A stretch of DNA of 64,000 nucleotides from assembly GCA_021234155.1 (NCBI GenBank), contig JAJEKV010000035.1, positions 9,918,407-9,982,406 of the forward strand, in the 5' to 3' direction. The notes beneath the pieces were generated by a model. The model ran no database searches. It saw only the letters and a program-made list of their open reading frames with translations, and was not told where the DNA came from. Positions within the stretch are counted from its first letter, which is position 1. The number at the start of each line of letters is the position of its first letter. Origin of the DNA: Isoetes taiwanensis. Its lineage: Eukaryota; Streptophyta; Lycopodiopsida; Isoetales; Isoetaceae. Below are positions 46,803 through 57,949 of the stretch, piece by piece. The translations under genes and the position numbers were made by a program.

Positions 46803-48690
46803 GGTTTGGTTGCGGCACCATCCCTCCCTGCATCTTTAATCGGTGAGGCGCCGTTTGCCGTTTTTGTGAGTATCTCTCTCCTCGGGTGTCGGATTTGGAC
46901 GATTTTTGGTGCGTTGGAAAGCTCGGACTGTAAGCTTTCCATGGTATATGGCATCCCGGATTTGGGGTTTCCCATTTCGGCCTCTATGGTTAACCCTGGT
47001 ATGTCTTCCTCAGTTGTTATTTCTTCTGTCAATTCTGCTTCCATGGCTTTCTCTTCTGTTTCTGCTTCCCCTATGCAATCTAGTGCTTCTGTAATATCTC
47101 CCTCCTTGCTTGCTAACTCACGTCTCAATCCTCTTGCTTTTGCACATCCTTCTGCTAGTGCATCCACTTCTTTGCAACAATTTCCACCTCCTTCTGCTAG
47201 TGCATCCACTTCTTTGCAACAATTTCCACCTCTTACTGCTTCCTCACCTGCTGCAAGTGCGGGTCCTTGTTCTCATGTAGCCTCCCATTTTTCATCTACC
47301 TCTGCTGGATTTTTGCCTTCTTCTCCTTCCTCTTCTGTGGGTCTTCTGCCTGCTCCTGCCTCTGCTCCTGCTCCTTGGACCTCTAGTGATACAATTGCTC
47401 GTGTATCACGTGCACGCTTTAGTGATTGGATAAAGCGTGATTTGACATCTGGTATTCGCTCTGCTCGTGTTACGGCTGCTATGAATATTATGATGGAGAA
47501 TAATAAGAAGGAAGTATCTGCATACTTGAAGGAGTTACAGGCTGCGGAAGATAAGATGGACATTCAACTCCCTTCAGAGAATGTCTTTTATGAGACTAAT
47601 GAGTGCGCCAATGCTTTCACACAGGCGGGGCTTCCTGTAGTTGAGATTGATCATGGGGCACATTTACAATGTATTCAGAATCTTGTTTCTCATGCTGTTG
47701 TGTGTCACTTTACTGGTCAGTTTGTCGATCTTAGAAGGATGGGCTTTTGGTTAAAGCAGCATCTACAGAGACTGGGTCTACCCCAACATGAGTCTTTGAA
47801 GGTCCTTGATAAGGAAAACAATTATTTCCTGATTATGTTTGGGTCTCCCATAGCGGTTGATAAGCTGGTGGAGCGGGGAGTAGATCCTTTATGGGGGCAC
47901 TATCTTTTGTATCAGGTATACACTCCTGGCTTTTTGCCTAGCAAGACTAGTGCACTTCGGATGCCATGCTGGTTTGCCTTGGAAGATTTTCCTATTGAGT
48001 TGCAAGTTCCAGAGTTCATGATGGCTATTGCTAGTGGCTTGGGTCTCCATCTTGCTCATTCTATTGTGAATGGTCCTCGTATTTGTGGTATCTCTCCCAA
48101 AATCTGTTGTGGTTAAAAGTGGTCCACTGTTCTTCAAGTATGGTTTGTCGCTACTTAATGGTCCTGAGCTTGCAGACATGTTTCCTGATGTTGAGGCTTT
48201 CTCTAGTTTTTGTATTAGAAGAACATCTCCCTTTGCTCCTGCAACATCTGCAGCCCATAGCCAAGTGTCTCCACCTTCCTTTGATCCCTCTCCAGTCTTG
48301 GCAGCTTCGGGTCCTAGCCAGCATGCTTCTGCTCCTGTGTCTACCCTTGCCCCTCTTTCTCCTCCCTCCTCCTCTGCGTCCCAAGCTGCTCTTCCTGATG
48401 AGCAACGTGAGAGGCTTGCAGTCATTGCTCGTAAACAGGAACGACTGGAAGCATCTCGAGGTGAGTGGTCCATCCCTCATATGAAGAGAGTTGCCCGTCG
48501 GAGAAACACTATTGCATCACAATCTCTTCCTGTTGATTGTGCTACTCCAGCTGAACCAGTAGTGGCTACCATTGTTACAACCCTTCCTGCATCCTCTAGA
48601 CTGACCTGGGCTGATCAGGTGGAAGTGTCATCTGCTAATAGTGACTCCATGGATTTAGAACACCGTCCACCAGACCCCCCTGCATTATGA
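46803..48690 (+). pseudogene. L1 ORF1, DUF4283-like RNA-binding protein
   Basis: The frame is open from the insertion edge (LVAAPSLPASLIGEAPFAVF) through a long Ser/Ala/Pro-rich region containing a 33-bp tandem duplication (SASTSLQQFPP twice). A DUF4283-like domain follows: VVCHFTGQFVDLRRMGFWLK, NNYFLIMFGSPIAVDKLVER, PSKTSALRMPCWFALEDFPI. A frameshift near 48,085 ends that phase at 48114-48116, and the next phase (VVKSGPLFFKYGLSLL on) runs to TGA 48688-48690. ORF1 proteins coat the LINE RNA. The last bases overlap the ORF2 start as ATGA. There is no ATG in the preserved 5' part that is obviously the original start. Confidence 0.85.
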
Positions 48691-49525
48691 AGCTGGTTTC
48701 TTGGAATGTTCGGGGTGTTGCTTCCTCCCCAACTAAAAGGAGCAGACTTTCCATGGCTCTTACTAGGATGAATTCAGATTTCTATTGTCTACAAGAGCAC
48801 AAGTGCAAAAAAGAGGATGTGGAAAAGGTAGCTTCTGTGATTGGTAGGAAATATAACGTCTTGGTGGCTGCAGCAGACTCGGCAAAGGCGGGGGGCCTTA
48901 CAGCATGGAGACATGATATAGCAGTCACATTCAGTCATGCTGACAGATTTGGTCGCTGGATCATCATCAAGTGGTTTGATAAGGGACAAGAGTGGGGACT
49001 AGTGAATGTGTATGCACACAATAGACCTCGTCAGAGAGGTGCACTCTGGGCTGCTTTGAGATCCAAACTAGTTCGACTGGGGGCCCATGTTGCATGGTTA
49101 CTGGTGGGTGACTTCAATATGGTGGAGTTGGAAGTTGATAGGTGCGGCAGAGGATCAGAAGTCCTCCAAGGCTTTGAACGTGAACAGTGGCAGCGCTTGA
49201 TACATGACTGTGGCTTGGTAGAGGTGGATGGCGATGGAACCTTCACTTGGTGCAATGGCTGGCTTGGGGCTGGTAGAGCATATGCACGTCATGACAGGGG
49301 CTATTATAATGCATTGGCAGCTACATATTTGCATAATTTCTCTCGCCAAAACATGCTTGATAGCTCTATTTCAGATCACAATCCGCAGTATTTCTCTTGT
49401 TTTCAGGATGGGGCGCATAGCAGGACCAAGACTTATTTCAAGTTAAACACTTTATACTTGAAGGATAGGAGTTTAAAGATGGATGCAAGCAAGCCTGGTC
49501 CTCTGTATTTGTGAGAAGGAAAGGA
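48687..49525 (+). pseudogene. L1 ORF2 N-terminal part: APE-type endonuclease
   Basis: Starts MKLVSWNVRGVASSPTKRSR. Endonuclease landmarks are all present: Asn in SWNVRG, Glu in CLQEHK, Tyr/His in VNVYAHNRP, Asp/Asn in VGDFNMVE, and the final Asp/His in SDHNP. YFKLNTLYLKD follows, then a frameshift (near 49,475) to KQAWSSVFVRRKG, where the nested insertion begins (about 49,526). This domain nicks the target T-rich strand. ATG overlaps the ORF1 stop by four bases (ATGA), suggesting termination-reinitiation coupling. Confidence 0.92.
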
Positions 49526-50566
49526 ACAAGGCCCCCAAAATAAAAGTAGTATTAGTTTTTTACGATGGTTTCTACATTAAACCACTATAATAAAGTAATG
49601 TTACTAAGTGGGTTAATGTGTTGAATAACCACGGCCAATTTTTTAGAGTAGTTATTTTATTTAGTTTAGTACCATTTTTTATTTCTATACTTTAATATAA
49701 AACCACTAATTAGCTATTTATGTAATTTAGAGTGGTTTCTTGATAAAGCTGTTGCATCTTTCCATAAGAACAGATGTGTTTCATATAATCAAATATCTAA
49801 TATTTTTGTCGCATAAGTGCTAATGGTTTTTCACCAAGATGATGACATTAAAAGAATATAACTACCATATGTTTTTTGACAAGATAATGATAATAGTTAT
49901 TTCATCAAGATGGTGATATTATAGTAGACATAATAATACATATTCAACTTAATAACCATTGCCGTTTTGCAAATATATATGGTAGAAGTTTCTTCATCAA
50001 CTGATATAAAAAGCCCGAACCATTAAGAAAATTGATATAAGCTCTTATATTAAAAAGATCAATTTTTTCATTGAAAACATGTGCTTACAATGAATGGGTT
50101 GTCCAATATTACTTCGATGATTTGAACCAGTTCAAAGGTCCCAAGGATTTGAACCCTGGTATATTTCCATTCAGCCTAAACATGAAACCGACAAAATAAC
50201 AAAAGCCAAATTGAGCCATATAATATAGCCAAATTTGACCTTATGACAATCCTGGCAAGCAGAGCCAGATTTGAACCCAGACATACCAAAATATCCAAAA
50301 TTGAATAACATACCATCACATACATAAAAGTTAGTTTGGTCTAAAAGGTTTCCAATGCAGCAATTATCTTGTAAAACAACAAAGAGAGATCACAAAGCAA
50401 TTAGAAACCTGAAAAGAAGAGAAGAACACGTCATGCCATCAAATTCAGGAAGGTGTTAATGCAAACATTTTGCAGTGAATAACCTACAACAATGCAAAGA
50501 AACAATAAATAAATTTTACAACCAACTTTAAACAACACTTCATATTCCCAACTTACAGACTGCCCT

Positions 50567-50741
50567 GCCTCAAGAAAGCCGGAATGTTGCGCCAAATCTA
50601 GACAACCTGATATTCACAATTAATTGAGGAAGGAATGCGGGAATGTTGTGCCAAATCTAGACAGCCTGATATTCACAACTAATTGCGGCAGGAATGTCAG
50701 AATGCTACGCCAAATCTCAACCGATATTCACAATTAATTGA
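50567..50741. repeat. Minisatellite, three units of about 60 bp
   Basis: Units built on GAATGTTGCGCCAAATCTAG..GATATTCACAATTAATTG begin near 50,582, 50,641 and 50,700; the third is shortened. They lie inside the 5.2-kb insertion. Confidence 0.9.
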
Positions 50742-51179
50742 TGTGCTACTGTACAATGCTATAACATATAAACGTTCAATCTTGCCATGAAATTTACCTG
50801 CTCTTTTCTAGTGCCATTAGTATTCCAGTTATGAAACTAGTAAACAAACTCGTTTTTACATTCCATGAGCACTATTGTGGACTGAAACCCCAATTTTTAA
50901 ACGTGTATAACTGCGTGATGGGCTTCTAAAGAAATCTGAGAATTAACCATCACTTTTATCACAATCTTAAGGTCAACCAGGACCACCTCAAATACTGTTT
51001 CAAGCTGATAAATTCCTATCTTGCTAATAGTAAAAGAGTGCTATCCAAATGAGAAAACTTGATAGTATAAACGAAAACTTGATGGTATAGAGAAAGGTTA
51101 AAGAGAAGAACCTACCGAAAAACGGACATTTGTAGAGACCGGTAAAAAGACTCAACATATAACTTGCATTCTCCCTAAT

Positions 51180-51300
51180 CATGTACTCAGCAAAGCAACA
51201 GTTTCTGGCACACTATCTTCTTCTTTCATCACAGAGCATCTAAGGCTCTAATCTGATACCAACGGCCTGACTGTGATTGCCCCCTGGCAGTTTTCAGCAT
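51180..51300 (-). other. Possible retroelement primer-binding site remnant
   Basis: On the minus strand TTGGTATCAGATTAGAGCCT (around 51,276-51,250) resembles the initiator tRNA-Met primer site plus following leader. No LTR or pol sequence is recognised beside it. It lies in the nested insertion and could be chance. Confidence 0.2.
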
Positions 51301-52431
51301 TATAGTTCTTGGGCTGGCTGCAGAGTGTCATTCCCTTTCAATTACATAGAAAGGATAAAGTCAAGCACATAGATCCGTTAAAGAAAAACACACAAACATG
51401 TAAAAAATAAGCACACATTTTGCACCAATTTGATGGATCCTTTCTCCTTCAGAGGAAGCAAAGTAATGCAGGACATAAAGCCCTTGATTGCTTCTATTAT
51501 GATGATTGATCTGCATCACAAAGGTAAGATGCTTTAAAAACTGGAGATAAAGATTGTATGCTGCTTACCAGAGTGCTGGTATGACTAATTCATCTGCGCA
51601 GAAGCAGGAGTAGCAAGGAAGCATCCGCAGAAAAGGAGGAAAGGAGAGAACTCGCCGCACCGGATCTGGCCGCCGTTCCTTTTAGGGTTAGGGCAACATT
51701 ATTATCAGTTCGTCCACATTTTTTACAGGGATGTTTCCATTATTTCAAAAATGCCCCTATATTTATTTCGTATAGAATTCAAAAGGTACCCCGCTCCCTA
51801 CAACATTATGATAAAGTGTAAAAAATGTAAGAAATGTACCGTCTTACATAAGCTTCTTAATGATATTCGAGGTGTATTCGCAGATAAATTAGTAGATAGC
51901 TGACGGTAGAAAATGAGTTTCAATACATCGAAGGTTACAGGGAGGAGATAAGCTTAGTTTTTTGGGAGAAAATAGCCTAGAGACGAAGCCGGGTATTGGT
52001 CAAAGAAATCAAGGAGCTGGAATAGACGTTTTTAGTAGATAGGGTTTAGCCAATAGGGTTTTCTAATGTGAGCGGCCAAAGATATGGCGATGGAGATGTG
52101 GAAGTCCAGTATTTTGTTTAGGATTTGGAAATGGTCTGTTGTTCACATGCATTTGTGGGATTGTGAAGAGCCATATTTTTCAAATCCGACCCTAAAAGGG
52201 CTGTGAGAGGACAAAGTCGAATCTGCCATATATAGATATCTTTCATGTAGAGCTGTGAAAGGGACAAACAAATGAAAACCTAGAGGTGGCTTCCAGTCTG
52301 TCGAAGTGTCTGCCATAGCCTATGATTTGGAAGCAAAATGTCTGAGATTCTTGAATTTCCCTATGATGTCCTTCTCTTGTTTAGAATTTGAAATTGTATT
52401 CTTTGTTTGTGCCGATAATTGCCAGCAGCCA

Positions 52432-52680
52432 CTATCTATTTTCCCAAGGTAAATTTTGAGATGCTAGAATCTGAGCTCCAGGAACATTCTGTGCTTGGTG
52501 AGATTTGTACTTGGGCTTCTTCACAGAGTGAATTGACTTGGAAGTAGTTTTTCCCATATGGCAATTTCTTGCCGGGGGTTCAATTGGTGCAGGCTTGCTA
52601 GGCAGCACAACCTGTTGAGGCGGTGGAGCAGGGCAGTATCTTGACTTGGAAACCATTGGTACCAAATTATATGCTGACAT
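52432..52680 (-). CDS. Unrecognised Pro/Lys-rich open frame in the insertion
   Basis: 82 residues: MSAYNLVPMVSKSRYCPAPP, PQQVVLPSKPAPIEPPARNC, then KKPKYKSHQAQNVPGAQILA. The low-complexity Pro/Lys composition suggests a disordered linker from a host gene. It has no splice evidence or family. Possibly a captured fragment. Confidence 0.2.
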   Translation of the reverse strand: MSAYNLVPMVSKSRYCPAPPPQQVVLPSKPAPIEPPARNCHMGKTTSKSIHSVKKPKYKSHQAQNVPGAQILASQNLPWENR

Positions 52681-54720
52681 GGAAATGGCAATTTGACCCC
52701 ATCAAGGTGTCAATAGACAGCCATGGTGTCTCCATTTGGAATAAGAGATGGATAATTCATGAGGTCAATGGCTCACAATAAGCGATAAGACAAATATAAG
52801 TGATAACTCTGAGGTCGTAATAAATGTCGCCTTCAAATTACTGTAAATTTCCGTAAGTTTTATTAGGCCTAAAAGTCCTCCCTGTTTTGTTGAGTGGCGT
52901 CACTATGCACGCATCTTGGTCCCATGACCTCTTGGTCTTCGTGAATGTTAAAAAATCTATTATATTCTATATTCTTCTATATGGAAGCTGTCGCAAAATT
53001 TCAAAAAATAAATCCTCCCAGGAAAAACAAGGTATGCTCTTAAAACATCGCATTGGTGTTGACCTTAGATCGAAGAAATCATAGTTGCTAGTCATTTGAC
53101 TATAATGGAGATAAACTCTATCAACAATGATTATGCAATGATGTAAGAAGAGATAAGGCTCTCCATATAGAAGTCCAATTGTGCAGAGTTTAGCTCTCTG
53201 TGTATTGCTTTTCTAATGCTTCCCAATTCTTTTATTCTAGATCATAAAATATATAAGCAAAAACTGTCTTAAAACTTCAAAGGATGTATCTAGATGAAGA
53301 AACAATTGATGGCTCCTATCCTTCATAAAATGGAGCGACTACTTCTACGGAATTGGTTCAAAATTTGGAAGACCAGGGTTTAGTCTTCATTTGCACATTT
53401 TTGGAGCAACAACAAACTCTCTAATATGTTTAAAAGCTGTCAAAATTACAGTTCGAGTTGAGATTCTATTTTTATTTGAGTGATTAAAACAAGAAATTGA
53501 TGAATTCGATAAGTCTTTTTGGGGTAAAAAATCTAGTCAGACTAAAAGGGAAGGAAAGCATGATGTAATTCAAAACATTGGAGTCCTCTATGGAAGAACT
53601 TGAAGTGTTGTAGTTGTAATTAGCCTAATGTGGAGTAATTTGCTATTTTGAAGTTCAAGTCCATGCCGGAGTGTTCCCATTAAAATGGCTTTGCTAGGTG
53701 GCCACGTCCGAACATAAAAGAAGACTTCAAATGTTTTAAAAACCAAATTGGATTTCTAAGAAGTCCGGTCTGCTACCCCTATATATCTTGTCCAAGTCCG
53801 ATTGATCACATGGGAATGTAGCCTTAGATAGAGAAAATTTGGGAATTGTAGGGGTGAATTGGGAAATATAATTAATAACTTCAGGGGAATATTTTGAAAA
53901 ATTTCCTTCTCAAATAGCATTAGTGAAATTTTGTACTTAGTGACACTTAGGATGTACTTCTCAACATAGGGTGCTTTATTATGGTGCCATAGCTCTCTTT
54001 GTAGATGATTAACAGTTCATATAGTGAGTATGTAATTCCACAACGTCGTTTATAGTTCCACATAACTCCTTATAGTATGTTTATAATTCCACATAGTCAC
54101 TTCCTTTGGACCTTGCCTTAAATCATGGTATGGGAGAGAATTATCGGCCGAAAAAATCTACTAGATGATACGTTTTCCCAATCTTGCCATCAACTATAAC
54201 TTCCAAAGCTTAAACTTCCTCTTATGATATATATCACTCATAGTCATTTCCTCACCAACATTTTATTATATTAATCCGACAAAATTTATAGTAACATTGA
54301 AAAATTTCATGATCTAATCACATGCACATACCTGGGTCTATCAAAACTAATTGTCAACCTTATTATGTTAGCAATGCATTATGTTGAATCGTATTAATGT
54401 GGCATGTGTTCATGCTAGTTGTATGAGCATATGCTCATGGAATTATAGTATAGGCAATGAAAAAAAAAAGGGAGACTTTGGGTTTGTCACAATTCATGGA
54501 GTAGCCATTATTAGTATTAAACCAATACAAGTTCTAACAAACCACTATATCGTTGATAATTAGCTTTAATACCAAATATCATAAACCACCATAAGTATTG
54601 AAAAACCACTATTGTATGTGGTTTTTTTCTATCAAGTAAATTTATGCATAAAAAATCACATAGATGGTGGTTTTTAGATGAAATAATAATAGTTAAATAT
54701 AGCAGTTCATTTTTGGGCTC

Positions 54721-57629
54721 CTTGTCGAATGGCTGGGATTGTTGATGCTCTAGCTGCCGTGAAGTCCTTTGCTAAGAATTGGGGTCGTCAGCGAGTTGCT
54801 GCTCATCGAGGGATTTTGATTGCTCTGTATCAACAATTAGTGGCTTGCAGGTCTGTTGTACCATCAGATGCCCAGCAGGAGAAGCAGATTTTGGCCAACA
54901 TTAGACAGATGGAAGCGGAGCAAGTTCATCACGCTCGAGTTAAAGCGGGCCTGCAGTGGTTCAAAGAGGGGGATCGTTGCGGGCTTCTTTTTAGAGCTGC
55001 AAAATTAGGAGACAAGTTTACGCAATGGTGTCTCTCCAAGTGCAAGATGGGCCTCTCATCTCTGATCCTCAGCAACTTAAGTTCTTTCTGCATGGCCACT
55101 TTTCTTCCTTTTTTGCTTGTCGTCGTCTTCCCTTCCAATCAGATTTTCAGGAGGCATTACTGGCAAAGATACATCCTATTATATCTGAGGAACAAAGAGC
55201 TACTCTAGAAGCAGAGATTACGGTGAATGATTTAGCAGATGCTACCTCCCTTTTGAAGAAAGGAAAGTGTCCCGGAATTGATGGTATTCTGTGGAGTTCT
55301 TCGGGAGTTATGGGATTTGTGTTGGCGATGATGTATGACGCAGCGTTTGAGGATTTCAAGAGGCAAAGGCGTCTAGACAAAATTCTTAACTCGGGCTGCA
55401 TTTCTCTTATTCCCAAATGTAAGGAACCTTTAATAATTTCGGATTGGCGCCCTATCACCTTACTATCTTCTGAGTACAAGATTTTTGCTAAAGCTTATGC
55501 ACAAAAGCTTCGGGATATTCTTGCTGATTCCATATCCTCACGTGATCGGGATTTTTGCCACGTTGCATATTAAACAATGTAGCTGCCGCCTATGAAGGTA
55601 TTTCTTGAGCTCGACTCCAGGGCCATGAAATTGTATATTTGAAGCTGGACTTTGCAAAAGCATATGACAGTGTTAACTGGGCCTTCTTAGAGAAATGTAC
55701 GCTTTGGTTTTGGTGCACAATTCACAGCTGATGTCATGAGGCTTCATTATTCTTTCGCTCTTCTATTCTCTTCCAAGGGAACCCTCAAAGATTCTTTCGG
55801 TGGGTCATTGGCATCCGCGGGGCTGCCCTTTAGCTCCATTGTTATTTCACGGGTTGTGGGTGAGGTCCTTGCCTGTGTCTTCTTTCTTGCCGCCTGGGGA
55901 GGGAATCTTGCACCCTGACTTCCTATGAACAATGGGTCGCAGGAGATCGTAATCAATATCACGGATGACACTTTCCTTTTTTCTCGAGGGCGGATGAGCA
56001 AAAATTTGCGAATGCCATTTCCTTGTTGGATTCTTTTTCCCTAGCATCCTGTATTTTTTGTGGGTTGGCGTATGTACGGCACTATGGGCATTGGACTCTC
56101 CGGTTCCACCATGTGTAGCTACCTATCCATGGAAGATCCTTCCCATGGTAAAGCAACCAAACTTCGGTATCCCCTGTAGGTGTTCATATCTCATCGAGAT
56201 GCGTGGGGCTGATGATTAAGGGCTTGAAAAAGCACCTTTTTGGTGGTCCCATGTAAGCTTTCCATGGCGGGGCCTAATTGTTGTGGCTAAGTCAGTTTTA
56301 AGCAGCACCGATGTGTATATGGCTTCGTTCATGTTGGCTCCACAGTCAAAGATACAACTTCTTGTCAGGGTTGTCAGGAACTTTATCTGGGGGGGAACAG
56401 AGGAGGGTGCTGCTGTCAAAGTCAGTTGGGAAAAATGCATGTTGCCAAAGCATTTTGGCGGCCTTGGAATGATCAATTTTCTTTTGCAGAGCAAGGTGAT
56501 GATTTCTAAGTTTATTTGGAGAATTTTGAATAATGTGGATGAGTCCCCGGGTTCCCGCCTTGTTTATCAGTCTTTGCAAATGTGCATTTCTTTTGGGTCT
56601 CGGTCTCTTAGGCCACTTTTCCCCTGGGCTCTGTTTTATCCACTAACGGCATACCCTAACGCGTCTCCATTTCTTAGAGGATTGCTAGTTGCATGGGAGA
56701 CTGTACAATCTTTGTTTCATTTTCACCATCTTGCGCACACTAGCATGACGGCAAGTTGTTGGTGGATTCCATTGGACGGTGGTCCTCTAGTTGCTTCAGT
56801 CCACCCATTGACGCAGCGTCGATGGAGAGCAGCAGGTGTGCATATGGTATCTGATTGGTATAATAATCAAAGGCAGTTGCTGACATGGGAGGAGTTTAGA
56901 GCTAAGTTCCTCCTTCTAAGGTGGGATCGAGCTATTTGGCAGAAGGTGTCTTCAAGTCTTCCTCCAGTAGCACAAGTGGATGACCCCCAGCCTTGGGTAG
57001 TTCATGAGCATGTCAAAGCAGATAAGCTGGTGAATTCCATGTACAAGGTCTTGCTTGATGCTGACGTCTTGCCTCCTTCGTCCAAGTGGCCTTTGGTCAT
57101 TCGTGGATCGTGTAAAGCAAAGTATGGAAATGGGTATGGGATAAACTACTCCATCCCAAAGTATCTGTTTTTATGGTGGCAAGTCACTCATCGTTGTCTG
57201 GCGGCGTTAATATTAAGGTGCATGATTTCGGCCCAGAGGTATCCGAGACTTTGTCCCTTATGTGTGCACAGAGGGGACGAGACAATTGAGCATTGCTTCT
57301 TCCTATGTAGACATGTCGGACATGCTTGGTCGTGGCTTCAAGGCCTCTTTCATTGCAATTTGAGCGTACCAAAGCGGTGTTATTAGAAGTCTATCCAAGT
57401 AGTTGGGATAATTTGGCAAAAAGGGCATTTCATTTGGTCGATGGATCATCGGTCCATTTGGAAAAGAAGGAATCTTCTCATATTCAAAGGTCTTGCTTGT
57501 TCGGATGCAATGAAGATCCTTCTTGATGCCCAACAACGAATTGTCAAAGCATTCAGATGCTCATCAATTGCTAATGAGGTGAAGAGCCGTATTTTGGAGC
57601 ACTATCTTCAGATTCATACCTACTCATGA
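54721..57629 (+). pseudogene. L1 ORF2 C-terminal part: reverse transcriptase and zinc-binding domain
   Basis: Resumes at MAGIVDALAAVKSFAKNWGR and AGLQWFKEGDR, shifts frame near 55,025, then KCPGIDGI, GCISLIPKCKEPLIISDWRP ITLLSSEYKIFAKAYAQKL, shift near 55,555, LDFAKAYDSVNWAFLEK, and the catalytic box as ITDDTFLFSR (55,955), with stops around it. From 56283 a long intact frame (367 residues) carries the C-terminal region with the zinc-knuckle pattern CPLC..ETIEHCFFLC..VGHAW (about 57,245-57,340). A last shift near 57,380 leads to SIWKRRNLLIFKGLACSDAM and the stop at 57627-57629. At least four frame changes mean no active polymerase. Confidence 0.92.
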
Positions 57630-57748
57630 GTTTTTGCTTGCTCTTTATATTGTTTGGATGTTGTATTTGAGTGGGGTGGTTTTGCTCTGGTGGACATTCT
57701 CTCCACTGAGTTATTAGTCCCCATTGTACTCTGTAACTTTCTCTGGAT

Positions 57749-57785
57749 AATAAAGGCTCAAGTCCTTCAAAAAAAAAAAAAAAAA
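57749..57785 (+). terminator. L1 polyadenylation signal and A tail
   Basis: AATAAAG at 57749 is followed 15 bases later by 17 adenines (57769-57785), the 3' end of the LINE, abutting the target duplication. Confidence 0.9.
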
Positions 57786-57796
57786 GTTTAATATGA

Positions 57797-57880
57797 CTTA
57801 GCAAATTATAACCTAGCATAAATCCCAACTTGTAGGATCACAAGCTTTCTCTGAGAATATTTTTTGGCTGTCATACAACA
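57797..57880 (-). repeat. Copia 3' LTR, proximal part, and purine tract
   Basis: Continues the LTR broken at 46801 and ends CATACAACA at 57880. The minus-strand purine tract GATGGGGGAA (57881-57890) directly follows, priming plus-strand synthesis in the intact element. Confidence 0.93.
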
Positions 57881-57949
57881 TTCCCCCATCAGATAATATT
57901 CTTCATTTCAGATGAACTTCAAAGGGTTACTGAACTTGCTGAATGTTTG

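Larger units (their letters stand above)
49526..54725. mobile_element. 5.2-kb inverted-repeat element inside L1 ORF2
   Basis: Left end ACAAGGCCCCCAAAATAAA (49526) and right end, reverse-complemented, ACAAGGAGCCCAAAAATGAA form an imperfect terminal inverted repeat of about 18 bp. Subterminal AACCACTA/TAGTGGTT-type motifs are repeated near both ends (49,575-49,735 and 54,580-54,680). The flanking host sequence rejoins in the ORF2 reading (left ..RRKG, right CRMAGIVDALA). I found no transposase; it is probably a non-autonomous DNA transposon. No convincing target duplication was seen, so its superfamily is unassigned. Confidence 0.65.
46802..57796 (+). mobile_element. L1-type LINE inserted in the Copia LTR
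   Basis: The 13-bp target duplication AAGTTTAATATGA is at 46789-46801 and 57784-57796. The order is ORF1 (DUF4283-like), ORF2 (endonuclease, reverse transcriptase, zinc-binding domain), polyadenylation signal AATAAA (57749) and a 17-A tail (57769-57785). Removing the 5.2-kb nested insertion leaves about 5.8 kb. ORF1 is open from the first base, so the copy probably lacks its 5' UTR and start. It is younger than the Copia element it disrupts, but itself carries frameshifts. Confidence 0.95.

Noticed and set aside
25347-50817. Pairing the CACTAG at 25,347 with CTTTTCTAGTG near 50,807 as one CACTA element
   Set aside because: The flanking 3-mers differ (CAA, CCA) and the span would cross the Copia and L1 junctions, whose duplications are intact.
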